DNA of 64,000 bases. Origin: a virus. Positions 55,725-63,136 of the stretch are shown one piece after another; the first letter of the stretch is position 1; every line of letters begins with the position of its first letter. Under the pieces are notes generated by a model that was given only the letters and a program-made list of their open reading frames with translations, had not been told where the DNA came from and searched no databases. The position numbers and the translations under genes are program-made. The DNA lies in IMG/VR virus record IMGVR_UViG_3300033153_006243, positions 1-64,000 of that record; one strand, written 5' to 3'.

Positions 55725-58700
55725 TGGCCGACTATAGGCAGAGCTGGTTCTTTTATCGAATATCTAGCGCTTGGATGGGGCTCCCTATGACCTTCTATGG
55801 GGGCTACTATCATAACCCAGTTCAATATGGATTCCTTGACGCGCCGACAAGCTATACCCTAGATGATCTTGGCTTTCTAAGAACGGGAGGTATACACGAA
55901 TGGACATACCAGAAGAATAGTATCCCTATATTCCTCAGAAGGGATAACTGCGATAACTTTACTGACGGGGAGGTAGAGAATTATTGGACTATAACGAATA
56001 ATGGGGGTTCGGGAATATATGAAACTAACTCTCCGGTGGTTGCTACTTGGCCTGCGTGGTTTTATATTGCTGGGAGCTATGGGGGGGGAATGCGTAGGCA
56101 GGATGCCGTTGGACACGACCCGATGTCAACGGGGCACATGTGGGTAGATACATTTACCCACGGCGAGATGATACGGAATTTGAATAATAACGATACCGAA
56201 TTCTGGGTAGCAGCACGTCTCTGTCCAAGAGGTGGACCAACTGCAACAACAGGTACGATTGGAGCATGGTCTATATTCAATTCCGATGACTATTATACTT
56301 CGGGACTCTTCCTCTTTCCCGACCATGACGGCGGGTGGGGGGTAAATAAGAGATATAACCGAATCGAGATAGGTCTTACCTACGATTCCTCAATCGGCGG
56401 ATCAAATGTAGGTATCTGGTTTGCGGCATCTGCCTGGGATCCAGATGCAGGGGACGATATAAGGGACCATAATGTCGAAGAGGTACTTGATACGACAGAT
56501 GGTCCTGTTGAGGTAATGATCCAGCGTAGGAATATTAGCGGCATTACGGCGGATTGGTATGTCTATTATCGTATTCACGGTTCCGTTGGCGGACCGAACG
56601 ACTGGGGGGCTTGGCAGGAGGCGGACGATGCGGGGGTAAAGGCAGTAATCGCCGCTTGGGGGACCGCCTGGACAGACCCCGGTAGGCTAGACCAAAGCGT
56701 TACCTGTTACTGCGGAACATATGCGTATACCCAGAACGCCGGGTTAGATAACGAGCGGGCGTTCTTCGGAAGATTCCAGTATGGGCTTAACCCGTCTGAT
56801 CCGGCGTCTAACCAGCTATATCTTGAGGACCATTTAGCATCCGAGGAGATCGAGTTTAAGGAGGTTCTCACCGGGACCCCGTATGCCTATTGGGATATGA
56901 GCACATTTGACCATACTATTACCAATACATTAGTAACAAATGTCTTCGGTATCGAAGGATCCGCGAAGAACGATCTTGTCCAGTTTGCCTACGATATTGA
57001 TAACGACAATACGCCGTCCTATTCTGCCTATAAGACCCTTGCCCAAATGCAGGCAGAACCGGATAAGCATGGGAAGTATTTCCATCTGAAGGCGAAGTTG
57101 ATTGATGGCGCAGGAGCGCCTACTCCCTATGGTGGGGTTGTCTTTCCGGGGTCTTCTGATAATGAGGGGGAATATAGTTTTTTCGATTATGATGCCTCGA
57201 CGACCCCAGAGTTCGGGATAACGACCTGTGTATTCAAGTATGGGCCGGACTTCACATTCGAGGGTTCCCCGACTAGCGGCGGTCCACCCCTTTCCGTTAA
57301 TTTCTGGCCGATAATAGAGTCAAGTGCGACAGTAGTTTCCTCATGGGATTTCGGCGATCCCGATAGCGGAACGCTTAATTACTCGATGGAAACGACACCA
57401 ACCCACGTCTACAATGATTATGGGGTCTATTCGGTCGCCCTTACCTGCGAGAATCCGTATACTTGGACTACGGTAACCCGATCTGATTATATCACCGTAA
57501 TCGAACCACAGATAACCTACGCCGTAGATTTCGAGGGATCGCCGACTAGCGGGTATACCCCACTTAACGTCCAATTCTACGAGACGGGAAGCAACAAGAT
57601 GGCAAAGGCGTGGTCCTGGGACTTTGGGGACGGACAGACCTCGGCAAACGCCAACCCGTTCCATCTCTATTCCGAGGCCGGGGTATATACCGTAGCGATG
57701 ACGGGGACTAGCGTAGACGATGATTCCGATACCGAGACTAAGGTTAATTATATTACGGTAATCGACGAGGGGTCGCCCGGCCCGCAGCCGAACTTCTATT
57801 ACGAAAGCTCCCCGATAGATTCACGGGGGGGTATTGCCCCGTACCATGTTCACTTCTATGATGCATCGTCGAATAATCCCGACACCTGGAGCTGGGACTT
57901 TGATGGGGATGGGGTCGAAGATAGTACCCTCCAGAATCCAAGCTATACCTACGATTCGGCGGGGACCTATTCGGTTACTTTGGGGGTTTCGCGGGACGGG
58001 GGTTCCGTGAACTCGTTTACCTGGGGGAATCTGATTAACGTCGAAAGCTCATGGGCTCCTTCGGTTTCGGATTCCTACGAATACGGATTCAAGATATGGC
58101 ATCTCCCCTCGGCGAGCAGATATCTTGAGGGGGGACGGCACTTAATCTCTGATAATGCAGTAAAGCACTTCTCATGCTCCTATCTTGCTCGCGGGGGATT
58201 GGGCGGAGCGCGTCTAGTCTTAGCGAAGGAATGGACGAACCGGGCGTCAGAAGCTATAGAGATCGGGGACCCCATCGCCCTAATGAAGAAAAACTCCTCC
58301 GCCTATTCCGAGGAGGCTGGCTATATCCAGGTCTGGTACTACGGATACGTTTCCGAAATATCGAGCGATGCGGGATCGGACGAAGTTACCTACATCCTTG
58401 AGGGGCCGATGGGTAGGCTCGCCGGGATATATCCAGGCGGTAATTCGGACGACGATAAAACCATTTTCTATAAAACCCATATTTATAACATCTATACGGA
58501 GAACCCGAACGACCCCCGGCTTCTAGAATCAAGCTTCGTCATTGATAAGAACAACATCGAGGACATCGTAAAGGACCTATACGACCGATACCTCGCGACG
58601 CTAACCTTTTCGGAGAACCCGAACGATCTTGTCTATGGGGCGAGGGGAGTTACCCCTAGATTCTATTCGGAGGCGACCGCGGCGACTACGAACATTTTCT

Positions 58701-60151
58701 CCCTTCGCCTTGATGGGGAGCAGAGCCTTTGCGAGATAATGGATCAGCTCTGCATCCTCGCCGGGGATTACGTTTGGGGCGTCGATGTAAGATGCCATTA
58801 TGGAGGTAGCCCCGAATCTATTGTCTACGTTGAGCCGGTATTCTTCTTCCGTAAGAGATCGAGAGATGCCGGATACCCCGCAACTGCCTCCTTTGCCTTT
58901 GGAGATAGATCCTACCCGCTAACTAGCATCACCGAGACGGAATCCCGCAGATACCTATATAACGAACTCGCCCTTGAGGGCGGGTATATGTACGGCGGGC
59001 TACCCTATGTCGTTCCCTATGCGAGAGTGTGGAGACATGCAGGGTCCATTGCTAAGTACGGCAAACGGCGAATCTCGATGTGCTTCCCGATGGCAAAGAC
59101 CTATACCCAGGCGGAGCAGTATATCAACGAGTTCTTCTCTAAGTATTCCTTCCCCCACAAGTTCTACAGCGTTACTCAGATAGGATCGACGGAGCGGATA
59201 CAGCCGTGGCGAATGGAATACTATATCAATGGGGACGGCGACTGGACGCCGGAGGGCGGCCACATTATGCTGAAGAACGAAAGCGGAGGGGTCGTCGGGG
59301 TCTACGAGTTCGACGAAAGTACCCTAAACATTCTAGGCCCCACATCTGTCTGGACGGTAGAGCTTGGTCCAAGGAATCCAAAGCTGAAATCCGGGATTTC
59401 CACCCTGACTACATCGGGCCTAGGTGGCTCCCTACATATCGGTCCTGATGTAAGCACCCAAGCCCGCAAGACACAAGAAGCCATTACCCAGGACGACTAC
59501 GATACTCCATATAAGCCGGTTTACTTAGGATACGCCCAGGTATTATCGGGGGATTACGACGCCGATCTGAAGGATTATCTCTATACCATCATGCCGATTC
59601 AGGATCCTACGGGCATAATTGGCGTGGAACCGGAACGGATGGGGGAGTCTATCTCCGGCGTACTCAATATCCAGAGCGTCCTAATCATGCCTTCAGTTGC
59701 GGGGCACGGGAACCTTTCATATAGCGCGAGGAAGATCGTTCCGGGAACGATAGTGAACTACTATCGCGGGTGGAACCCAATAAAGCGCTCTTCATATTAC
59801 TATATCGCGGAGCAAGGCCAGAGGCTTGTTGCATACAGCATCAACCCCGTGAATAAGGGGGTTGTATCCACATTCACGGTAACGGCGGATATCCCGCCAG
59901 AAAGCGCATTCTATAATGGGCTCCGGTACGACCATGTTGCTCCGACCGTACAGACGTTCATCCAGGGTGGTGAGAAGGAAGACTGGACCGTTTGGGCCTC
60001 CTGGACAATGGATGATAACCCGAAGCTTCACGTCCACGGAAGAACCGTAGATAACCTTCCCCGCAGTACGGCTAGCCTAACTGTGGATCTCTGGTTCCTC
60101 GGCAATATTGAAAAGAGGAGCGACTGGGGATTCGCCTGGCCCATACTATAA
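55724..60151 (+). CDS. large tail-tip/receptor protein with PKD domains (1475 aa)
   Basis: N-terminal ~500 residues are a beta-rich region with jelly-roll-like stretches. Three PKD-like domains follow (about 505-770), each with SWDFGD / WSWDFGDGQ / WSWDFDGDG and a final YSVALT / YTVAMT / YSVTLG. The last 700 residues resemble siphovirus tail-tip hub proteins (YIQVWYYGYVSEISSDAGSD, then VTYILEGPMGRL; later LDGEQSLCEIMDQLCILAGD). PKD domains bind carbohydrate or protein, so this is a likely receptor-binding element. The surface-glycan genes next to it fit this view. It is the largest gene in the window. Confidence 0.8.
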   Translation: MADYRQSWFFYRISSAWMGLPMTFYGGYYHNPVQYGFLDAPTSYTLDDLGFLRTGGIHEWTYQKNSIPIFLRRDNCDNFTDGEVENYWTITNNGGSGIYETNSPVVATWPAWFYIAGSYGGGMRRQDAVGHDPMSTGHMWVDTFTHGEMIRNLNNNDTEFWVAARLCPRGGPTATTGTIGAWSIFNSDDYYTSGLFLFPDHDGGWGVNKRYNRIEIGLTYDSSIGGSNVGIWFAASAWDPDAGDDIRDHNVEEVLDTTDGPVEVMIQRRNISGITADWYVYYRIHGSVGGPNDWGAWQEADDAGVKAVIAAWGTAWTDPGRLDQSVTCYCGTYAYTQNAGLDNERAFFGRFQYGLNPSDPASNQLYLEDHLASEEIEFKEVLTGTPYAYWDMSTFDHTITNTLVTNVFGIEGSAKNDLVQFAYDIDNDNTPSYSAYKTLAQMQAEPDKHGKYFHLKAKLIDGAGAPTPYGGVVFPGSSDNEGEYSFFDYDASTTPEFGITTCVFKYGPDFTFEGSPTSGGPPLSVNFWPIIESSATVVSSWDFGDPDSGTLNYSMETTPTHVYNDYGVYSVALTCENPYTWTTVTRSDYITVIEPQITYAVDFEGSPTSGYTPLNVQFYETGSNKMAKAWSWDFGDGQTSANANPFHLYSEAGVYTVAMTGTSVDDDSDTETKVNYITVIDEGSPGPQPNFYYESSPIDSRGGIAPYHVHFYDASSNNPDTWSWDFDGDGVEDSTLQNPSYTYDSAGTYSVTLGVSRDGGSVNSFTWGNLINVESSWAPSVSDSYEYGFKIWHLPSASRYLEGGRHLISDNAVKHFSCSYLARGGLGGARLVLAKEWTNRASEAIEIGDPIALMKKNSSAYSEEAGYIQVWYYGYVSEISSDAGSDEVTYILEGPMGRLAGIYPGGNSDDDKTIFYKTHIYNIYTENPNDPRLLESSFVIDKNNIEDIVKDLYDRYLATLTFSENPNDLVYGARGVTPRFYSEATAATTNIFSLRLDGEQSLCEIMDQLCILAGDYVWGVDVRCHYGGSPESIVYVEPVFFFRKRSRDAGYPATASFAFGDRSYPLTSITETESRRYLYNELALEGGYMYGGLPYVVPYARVWRHAGSIAKYGKRRISMCFPMAKTYTQAEQYINEFFSKYSFPHKFYSVTQIGSTERIQPWRMEYYINGDGDWTPEGGHIMLKNESGGVVGVYEFDESTLNILGPTSVWTVELGPRNPKLKSGISTLTTSGLGGSLHIGPDVSTQARKTQEAITQDDYDTPYKPVYLGYAQVLSGDYDADLKDYLYTIMPIQDPTGIIGVEPERMGESISGVLNIQSVLIMPSVAGHGNLSYSARKIVPGTIVNYYRGWNPIKRSSYYYIAEQGQRLVAYSINPVNKGVVSTFTVTADIPPESAFYNGLRYDHVAPTVQTFIQGGEKEDWTVWASWTMDDNPKLHVHGRTVDNLPRSTASLTVDLWFLGNIEKRSDWGFAWPIL

Positions 60152-60197
60152 TAAGATTTTTCCTATCACGAATCCCTCTTTTTAGGGGTATAATAAT

Positions 60198-60575
60198 ATG
60201 AAGGCCGACGACATTGACGCCGCGGACTGCGAACGGATAGTAAGGCTCTTCCAGCCCCTAATGCTACTTTCCGACTGGAGAATTGAGGTTAAGGACGGGG
60301 AGACTAGCAAGGAGGAAAGGGCCGAGGCGTATATCAACGGAGGGGCTAAAAGCCTCCTAATCCGGGTATTCTCCGATTGCGAGGCTGGAAGAAATGAAAT
60401 TATGGTTCCCGTTGAGGAGACTATCCTACACGAAATGCTTCATGGGGTTCTTAATGATTTCTGTGAAAGCAGGGAACTTAAGGAAGATGATGAAGATTGG
60501 CTTTGCGACAGGTTCGCCGCTATTCTCTATAGGGTCTGGAGGAACGCGGATCGCCTAACGGCCCAATCGGAGTAA
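60198..60575 (+). CDS. small HExxH metallopeptidase-like protein (125 aa)
   Basis: The motif ETILHEMLHGVLNDFC is an HExxH zinc site. The N-terminal half is the strand region preceding it in small phage M78/SprT-like proteins (WRIEVKDGET). No third ligand is certain. A TATAAT at 60189-60194 lies directly before the ATG, but lacks a matching -35. It may process a virion protein or act in the host. Confidence 0.65.
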   Translation: MKADDIDAADCERIVRLFQPLMLLSDWRIEVKDGETSKEERAEAYINGGAKSLLIRVFSDCEAGRNEIMVPVEETILHEMLHGVLNDFCESRELKEDDEDWLCDRFAAILYRVWRNADRLTAQSE

Positions 60576-60580
60576 GCCTT

Positions 60581-61678
60581 ATGTTGTACCAAAAGGTCTG
60601 CGAATATTGCGGGGAGCCGTTTGAAACTAGGGAATACCGGAGAAGATACCACCCGGAATGCGCGAGGAAATATAAGCGGGAACGGGCAAAGGAACTTCGG
60701 CGGGAAGATAGGAGGAGGAATAAGCAGGAGTTCACCTGCTCCCTTTGTGGTAAGAAGTATACGATCTCGATGTTGGGGAAGAACCTCGACGACTACAAAC
60801 GGGCATGTCCATCCTGCCGACCAAAGCTTGCTCATGAGAGTAAGAAGAAAAAGGAAGAAGAACTATTTAGGGAGCTTAAGGAAACCCAGGAATGGTATGA
60901 CAAGTGGCCCGTCCTTGAAGGCGACTGGATAGTCTCTGCGGATTTCCACGGCCACCGCCTCTTCCTCCCGATGCTAAAGAGGCTCATTACGATAGCCAAG
61001 AAGTTCGGGATACGGAACCTGCTCATCAACGGCGACCTCTTTGACGTGAATACCCTACAGCATTACGATATCTACGTCAAGGACTCCAACGTCCATAAGG
61101 AGATGGTGGCGGTTAGGAAGGTCATCGAGATTATCTTTATGCATTTCGACCGGGTAATCTGGACGATGGGAAACCACGACCTACGACTCCTTCGGGTAAT
61201 GCAATTCGAGGTTACGCCGGAAGACTTAGGCAGACGGATATGTGATAAGATGGATTCCGGGGAGCTCCAGGCTTCGCTCTATCCCTACGCGGTAATCAAG
61301 GGGAAGTTCGGGGACTACCGAATCACCCACCCGAATTCCTATGGAAATAGGACGGGAACCGTACCTAGAGCCTTATGCCATAAGTACCACAAGCACTGTA
61401 TCGTTACCCACGGGCATCATGGGGGGATGGAATGGGATGATAGCGGCGACTACATGGCGATAGACCTTGGGGCGATGACCCATCATCAGCTTCATCCCTA
61501 CATAATGTTCAGCGATACGACGCATAAGAGATGGAATCGGGACTTCGGGATGGTCTACCGGGGGTCCTGGTATAGATTCACCGATCATCCCGCAGCGACC
61601 GATTGGGACTTCTGGCTAAAGGCGGTTGACCCGCGCAAGCTGGAGGGGAGAGAGAGAAAAGAGGAGATGCCCATTTGA
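60581..61678 (+). CDS. Zn-finger metallophosphoesterase (365 aa)
   Basis: The N-terminus has two zinc knuckles (CEYCGEPF...HPEC and CSLCGKKY...CPSC). The calcineurin-like domain has ADFHGHR (about 118), INGDLFD (about 148), TMGNHDLR (about 195) and VTHGHHGG (about 270). This is distinct from the Mre11-like gene at 8585 and similar to DNA-binding phosphoesterases found in phage. The DNA or nucleotide substrate is unknown. Its stop codon overlaps the -35 of the ncRNA/tRNA promoter. Confidence 0.82.
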   Translation: MLYQKVCEYCGEPFETREYRRRYHPECARKYKRERAKELRREDRRRNKQEFTCSLCGKKYTISMLGKNLDDYKRACPSCRPKLAHESKKKKEEELFRELKETQEWYDKWPVLEGDWIVSADFHGHRLFLPMLKRLITIAKKFGIRNLLINGDLFDVNTLQHYDIYVKDSNVHKEMVAVRKVIEIIFMHFDRVIWTMGNHDLRLLRVMQFEVTPEDLGRRICDKMDSGELQASLYPYAVIKGKFGDYRITHPNSYGNRTGTVPRALCHKYHKHCIVTHGHHGGMEWDDSGDYMAIDLGAMTHHQLHPYIMFSDTTHKRWNRDFGMVYRGSWYRFTDHPAATDWDFWLKAVDPRKLEGRERKEEMPI

Positions 61679-61703
61679 CTTTTCTTTACAAATGGGGTAT
61701 AAT
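61675..61703 (+). promoter_or_regulatory. sigma-70 promoter for the ncRNA and tRNA array
   Basis: TTGACT (61675-61680), 17-base spacer, TATAAT (61698-61703). The -35 overlaps the end of the phosphoesterase gene. The start is expected near 61711, right at the first hairpin. Confidence 0.88.
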
Positions 61704-61710
61704 GATAGAA

Positions 61711-61856
61711 CGTTGGGGGCAGTATCCGCCCCTAAGCCGGGCCGCTAGGCGAGGATACTTCGCCGAGTGCCGTAGGTCAATCGGCCTGTGACGGCGGGTT
61801 ATACGATTGGCACGACGAACCTTCTGCGGAAGGGGATGGCCGGTGGCCCGGTTATA
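61711..61856 (+). ncRNA. unidentified structured RNA before the tRNA array
   Basis: A closing helix GCCGGGCC (61736-61743) pairs with GGCCCGGT (61845-61852). Inside are GGCGA/TCGCC (61748-61752/61760-61764), GTGCC/GGCAC (61767-61771/61809-61813) enclosing GGTC/GGCC (61775-61778/61783-61786), and CCTTC-TGCG-GAAGG (61820-61833, a UNCG loop). An extra hairpin GGGGC/GCCCC is at 61716-61732. There is no open reading frame. It is not a tRNA, tmRNA, 4.5S or RNase P RNA by motif. It is likely co-transcribed with the tRNAs. Confidence 0.65.
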
Positions 61857-61862
61857 AAATTC

Positions 61863-61936
61863 GCCGGAGTAGCTCAACTAGGTAGAGCAGTCGCCTTGTA
61901 AGCGAAACGTTGAGGGTTCAATTCCTTCCTCCGGCC
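61863..61936 (+). tRNA. tRNA-Thr (TGT)
   Basis: Acceptor GCCGGAG / CTCCGGC, anticodon loop CTTGTAA, and T-arm GAGGG TTCAATT CCTTC. First tRNA after the structured RNA. No CCA encoded. Confidence 0.9.
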
Positions 61937-61939
61937 CCT

Positions 61940-62203
61940 ATGAAATTCAAAATCTACGGCAGGGAATCCTGTCCCAAATGCCAATCTACCCGGCGTAAGA
62001 TTTTCCACCTGCTCAAGCGGATAGGAATAGAGGCGGCGATATCCTATATCGAGATGGATACGGTGGATGGGATGGCGGAGGCGATGTGGGACGATGCCTA
62101 TGAAGTACCTACTACGATCCTCTCGCTTGGCGGGGCGGAGATATCCCGATGGAACGGACGGATTCCTAAGTCCGATGAATTGATTAAGGCGATGGGGGAA
62201 TAG
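61940..62203 (+). CDS. glutaredoxin-like protein between tRNA genes (87 aa)
   Basis: Thioredoxin fold with CPKC active site in FKIYGRESCPKCQSTRRKIF and a cis-Pro segment VPTTILSLGG. The start ATG lies three bases after tRNA-Thr, and the stop overlaps tRNA-Ala by ten bases. There is almost no room for a ribosome site. The protein may serve ribonucleotide reductase or redox control. Confidence 0.82.
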   Translation: MKFKIYGRESCPKCQSTRRKIFHLLKRIGIEAAISYIEMDTVDGMAEAMWDDAYEVPTTILSLGGAEISRWNGRIPKSDELIKAMGE

Positions 62204-62267
62204 CTCTAATTGGGAGAGCGGCTGGTTTGCACCCAGTATGTTCGGGATTCGATTTCCCGTTCCTCCA
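62194..62267 (+). tRNA. tRNA-Ala (TGC)
   Basis: Acceptor GGGGGAA / TTCCTCC, anticodon stem GCTGG/CCAGT with loop TTTGCAC, T-loop TTCGATT. The 5' end overlaps the glutaredoxin stop. The AlaRS fragment at 20665 might relate to this tRNA; that is speculation. Confidence 0.85.
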
Positions 62268-62273
62268 CAATAT

Positions 62274-62356
62274 GCGGGTGTAGTCTTTAGGACGTCAAGA
62301 GACTAGGGCATTGCGCAATGCCTGAGTGGAAAATCAAATCTCCTCCACCCGCTCCA
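62274..62356 (+). tRNA. atypical tRNA-like gene with 8-base anticodon loop and encoded CCA
   Basis: Acceptor GCGGGTG / CACCCGC is perfect, with T and CCA following. The D-arm is long (GTCT...AGAC). The anticodon stem GGGCA/TGCCT encloses an eight-base loop TTGCGCAA instead of seven. The T-stem is poorly paired. It could be a degenerating tRNA or a frameshifting one. Identity cannot be given. Confidence 0.45.
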
Positions 62357-62362
62357 ATTTTT

Positions 62363-62434
62363 AGCATCGTAGCGCAACGGTAGCGCAGCTCCCTGTTAAG
62401 GAGATGATTGGAAGTTCGAATCTTCCCGATGCTG
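62363..62434 (+). tRNA. tRNA-Asn (GTT)
   Basis: Acceptor AGCATCG / CGATGCT, anticodon loop CTGTTAA in GCTCC/GGAGA stem, T-arm GGAAG TTCGAAT CTTCC. All arms are normal. Confidence 0.9.
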
Positions 62435-62439
62435 CTGAC

Positions 62440-62513
62440 GGTTACGTAGACTGGCGAAGTAAGTCACTTTCCTGTCAAGGAGGAGATCGCGGATTCAAAT
62501 TCCGCCGTAACCG
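62440..62513 (+). tRNA. tRNA-Asp (GTC)
   Basis: Acceptor GGTTACG / CGTAACC, D-stem GAC/GTC, anticodon loop CTGTCAA, T-arm CGCGGATTCAAATTCCG. Only the anticodon stem has G-T pairs. Confidence 0.85.
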
Positions 62514-62521
62514 CCTTTAAT

Positions 62522-62592
62522 TGCGGAGTGGAGCACTGGAGGCTCATGGGTCTCATACGCCCATTAAGGAGGTTCGATTCCTCCCTCCGCTA
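62522..62592 (+). tRNA. tRNA-Met (CAT), initiator-like
   Basis: Anticodon loop CTCATAC in stem TGGGT/GCCCA, T-arm GGAGG TTCGATT CCTCC. The first acceptor position is a T x T mismatch (62522 with 62591), then six normal pairs GCGGAG/CTCCGC. The D-stem has an A11-T24 pair. A 1-72 mismatch and A11-U24 are initiator hallmarks; the third (three G-C pairs next to the anticodon) is only partly met. Confidence 0.8.
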
Positions 62593-62594
62593 CT

Positions 62595-62647
62595 ATGGGG
62601 GCCCGGCTGTGACCCAGGAGATGGGAGTTCAATTCTCCCCATCCAGA
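62595..62647 (+). tRNA. tRNA-His-like remnant without D-arm
   Basis: An anticodon arm with loop CTGTGAC (GTG) and a good T-arm GGGAG TTCAATT CTCCC are present, but the D-arm and matching 5' acceptor strand are missing. It is probably a deleted tRNA-His gene. Confidence 0.4.
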
Positions 62648-62771
62648 CTCGATAGTATCATTACCAGATATACATTAGTGGATAGGTTTTTATCAAGGTA
62701 GTATATGTCCTTTACCAGAGGTAAGGGACCCACAAAGGCTTCTGCCGCTGAGCCGTATCGGCGGCATACTA
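62648..62771 (+). other. 124-bp spacer with hairpins in the tRNA array
   Basis: TGCCGC (62740-62745) pairs with GCGGCA (62760-62765). CCTTTACC with GGTAAGG near 62710-62730 forms another hairpin. No tRNA cloverleaf or gene could be recognised here. Confidence 0.4.
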
Positions 62772-62842
62772 GCGGAGCTGGTGTAATGGTAGCATCCTTG
62801 CCTTCCAAGCAAAGGGTGGGGGTTCGAATCCCCCGTTCCGCT
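62772..62842 (+). tRNA. tRNA-Gly (TCC), second copy
   Basis: Acceptor GCGGAGC / GTTCCGC, anticodon loop CTTCCAA, and T-arm GGGGG TTCGAAT CCCCC. It has the same anticodon as 35136 but a different sequence, so it is not a recent duplicate. Confidence 0.9.
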
Positions 62843-62849
62843 CCTATTA

Positions 62850-62918
62850 GGTTTTTGATATAGTAATAACACGGTAGGTTCTAACCCCGTAGCCGGGAGC
62901 TCAATTCCTATAAGGTCT
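62850..62918 (+). tRNA. degenerate tRNA-like sequence, loop TTCTAAC
   Basis: Acceptor GGTTTTT / TAAGGTC pairs in six of seven places with several G-T pairs. The loop TTCTAAC would give anticodon CTA (amber). The stems are weak, so this may be a decayed tRNA rather than a working suppressor. Confidence 0.25.
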
Positions 62919-62940
62919 GCCAACTTAGGAGAACAAGGGA

Positions 62941-63096
62941 ATGGAAAAGAAATGGGAAGAAGATTCTAGTGGGGTCGGGAAACTTGCAGCAAGAATAGCG
63001 GTAAGGAAATTAAAAATAATGCTAAAGGTTTTTCAAAAGGAGGCTAAAGAAAAAGAACAGGTGAGTAGTGCAATAGGCAAACATACCAACATATAA
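62941..63096 (+). CDS. small basic protein (51 aa)
   Basis: ATG after TTAGGAGAACAAGGGA. It starts MEKKWEEDSSGVGKLAARIA and is a charged helix. The 30 bases around the start are repeated almost exactly at the start of the next gene. Function unknown. Confidence 0.5.
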   Translation: MEKKWEEDSSGVGKLAARIAVRKLKIMLKVFQKEAKEKEQVSSAIGKHTNI

Positions 63097-63136
63097 TCGA
63101 TTCCTCTAGGGCCTGCCGACTTAGGAGAACAAGGGA

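Noticed and set aside
61711-61856. tmRNA, RNase P, 4.5S RNA or tRNA-His identity for the structured RNA
   Set aside because: No tag reading frame, no conserved RNase P or SRP motifs, and the CTGTGAC segment lacks cloverleaf arms.
62693-62923. Minus-strand frame over tRNA-Gly
   Set aside because: Antisense to tRNA genes, a common false gene.
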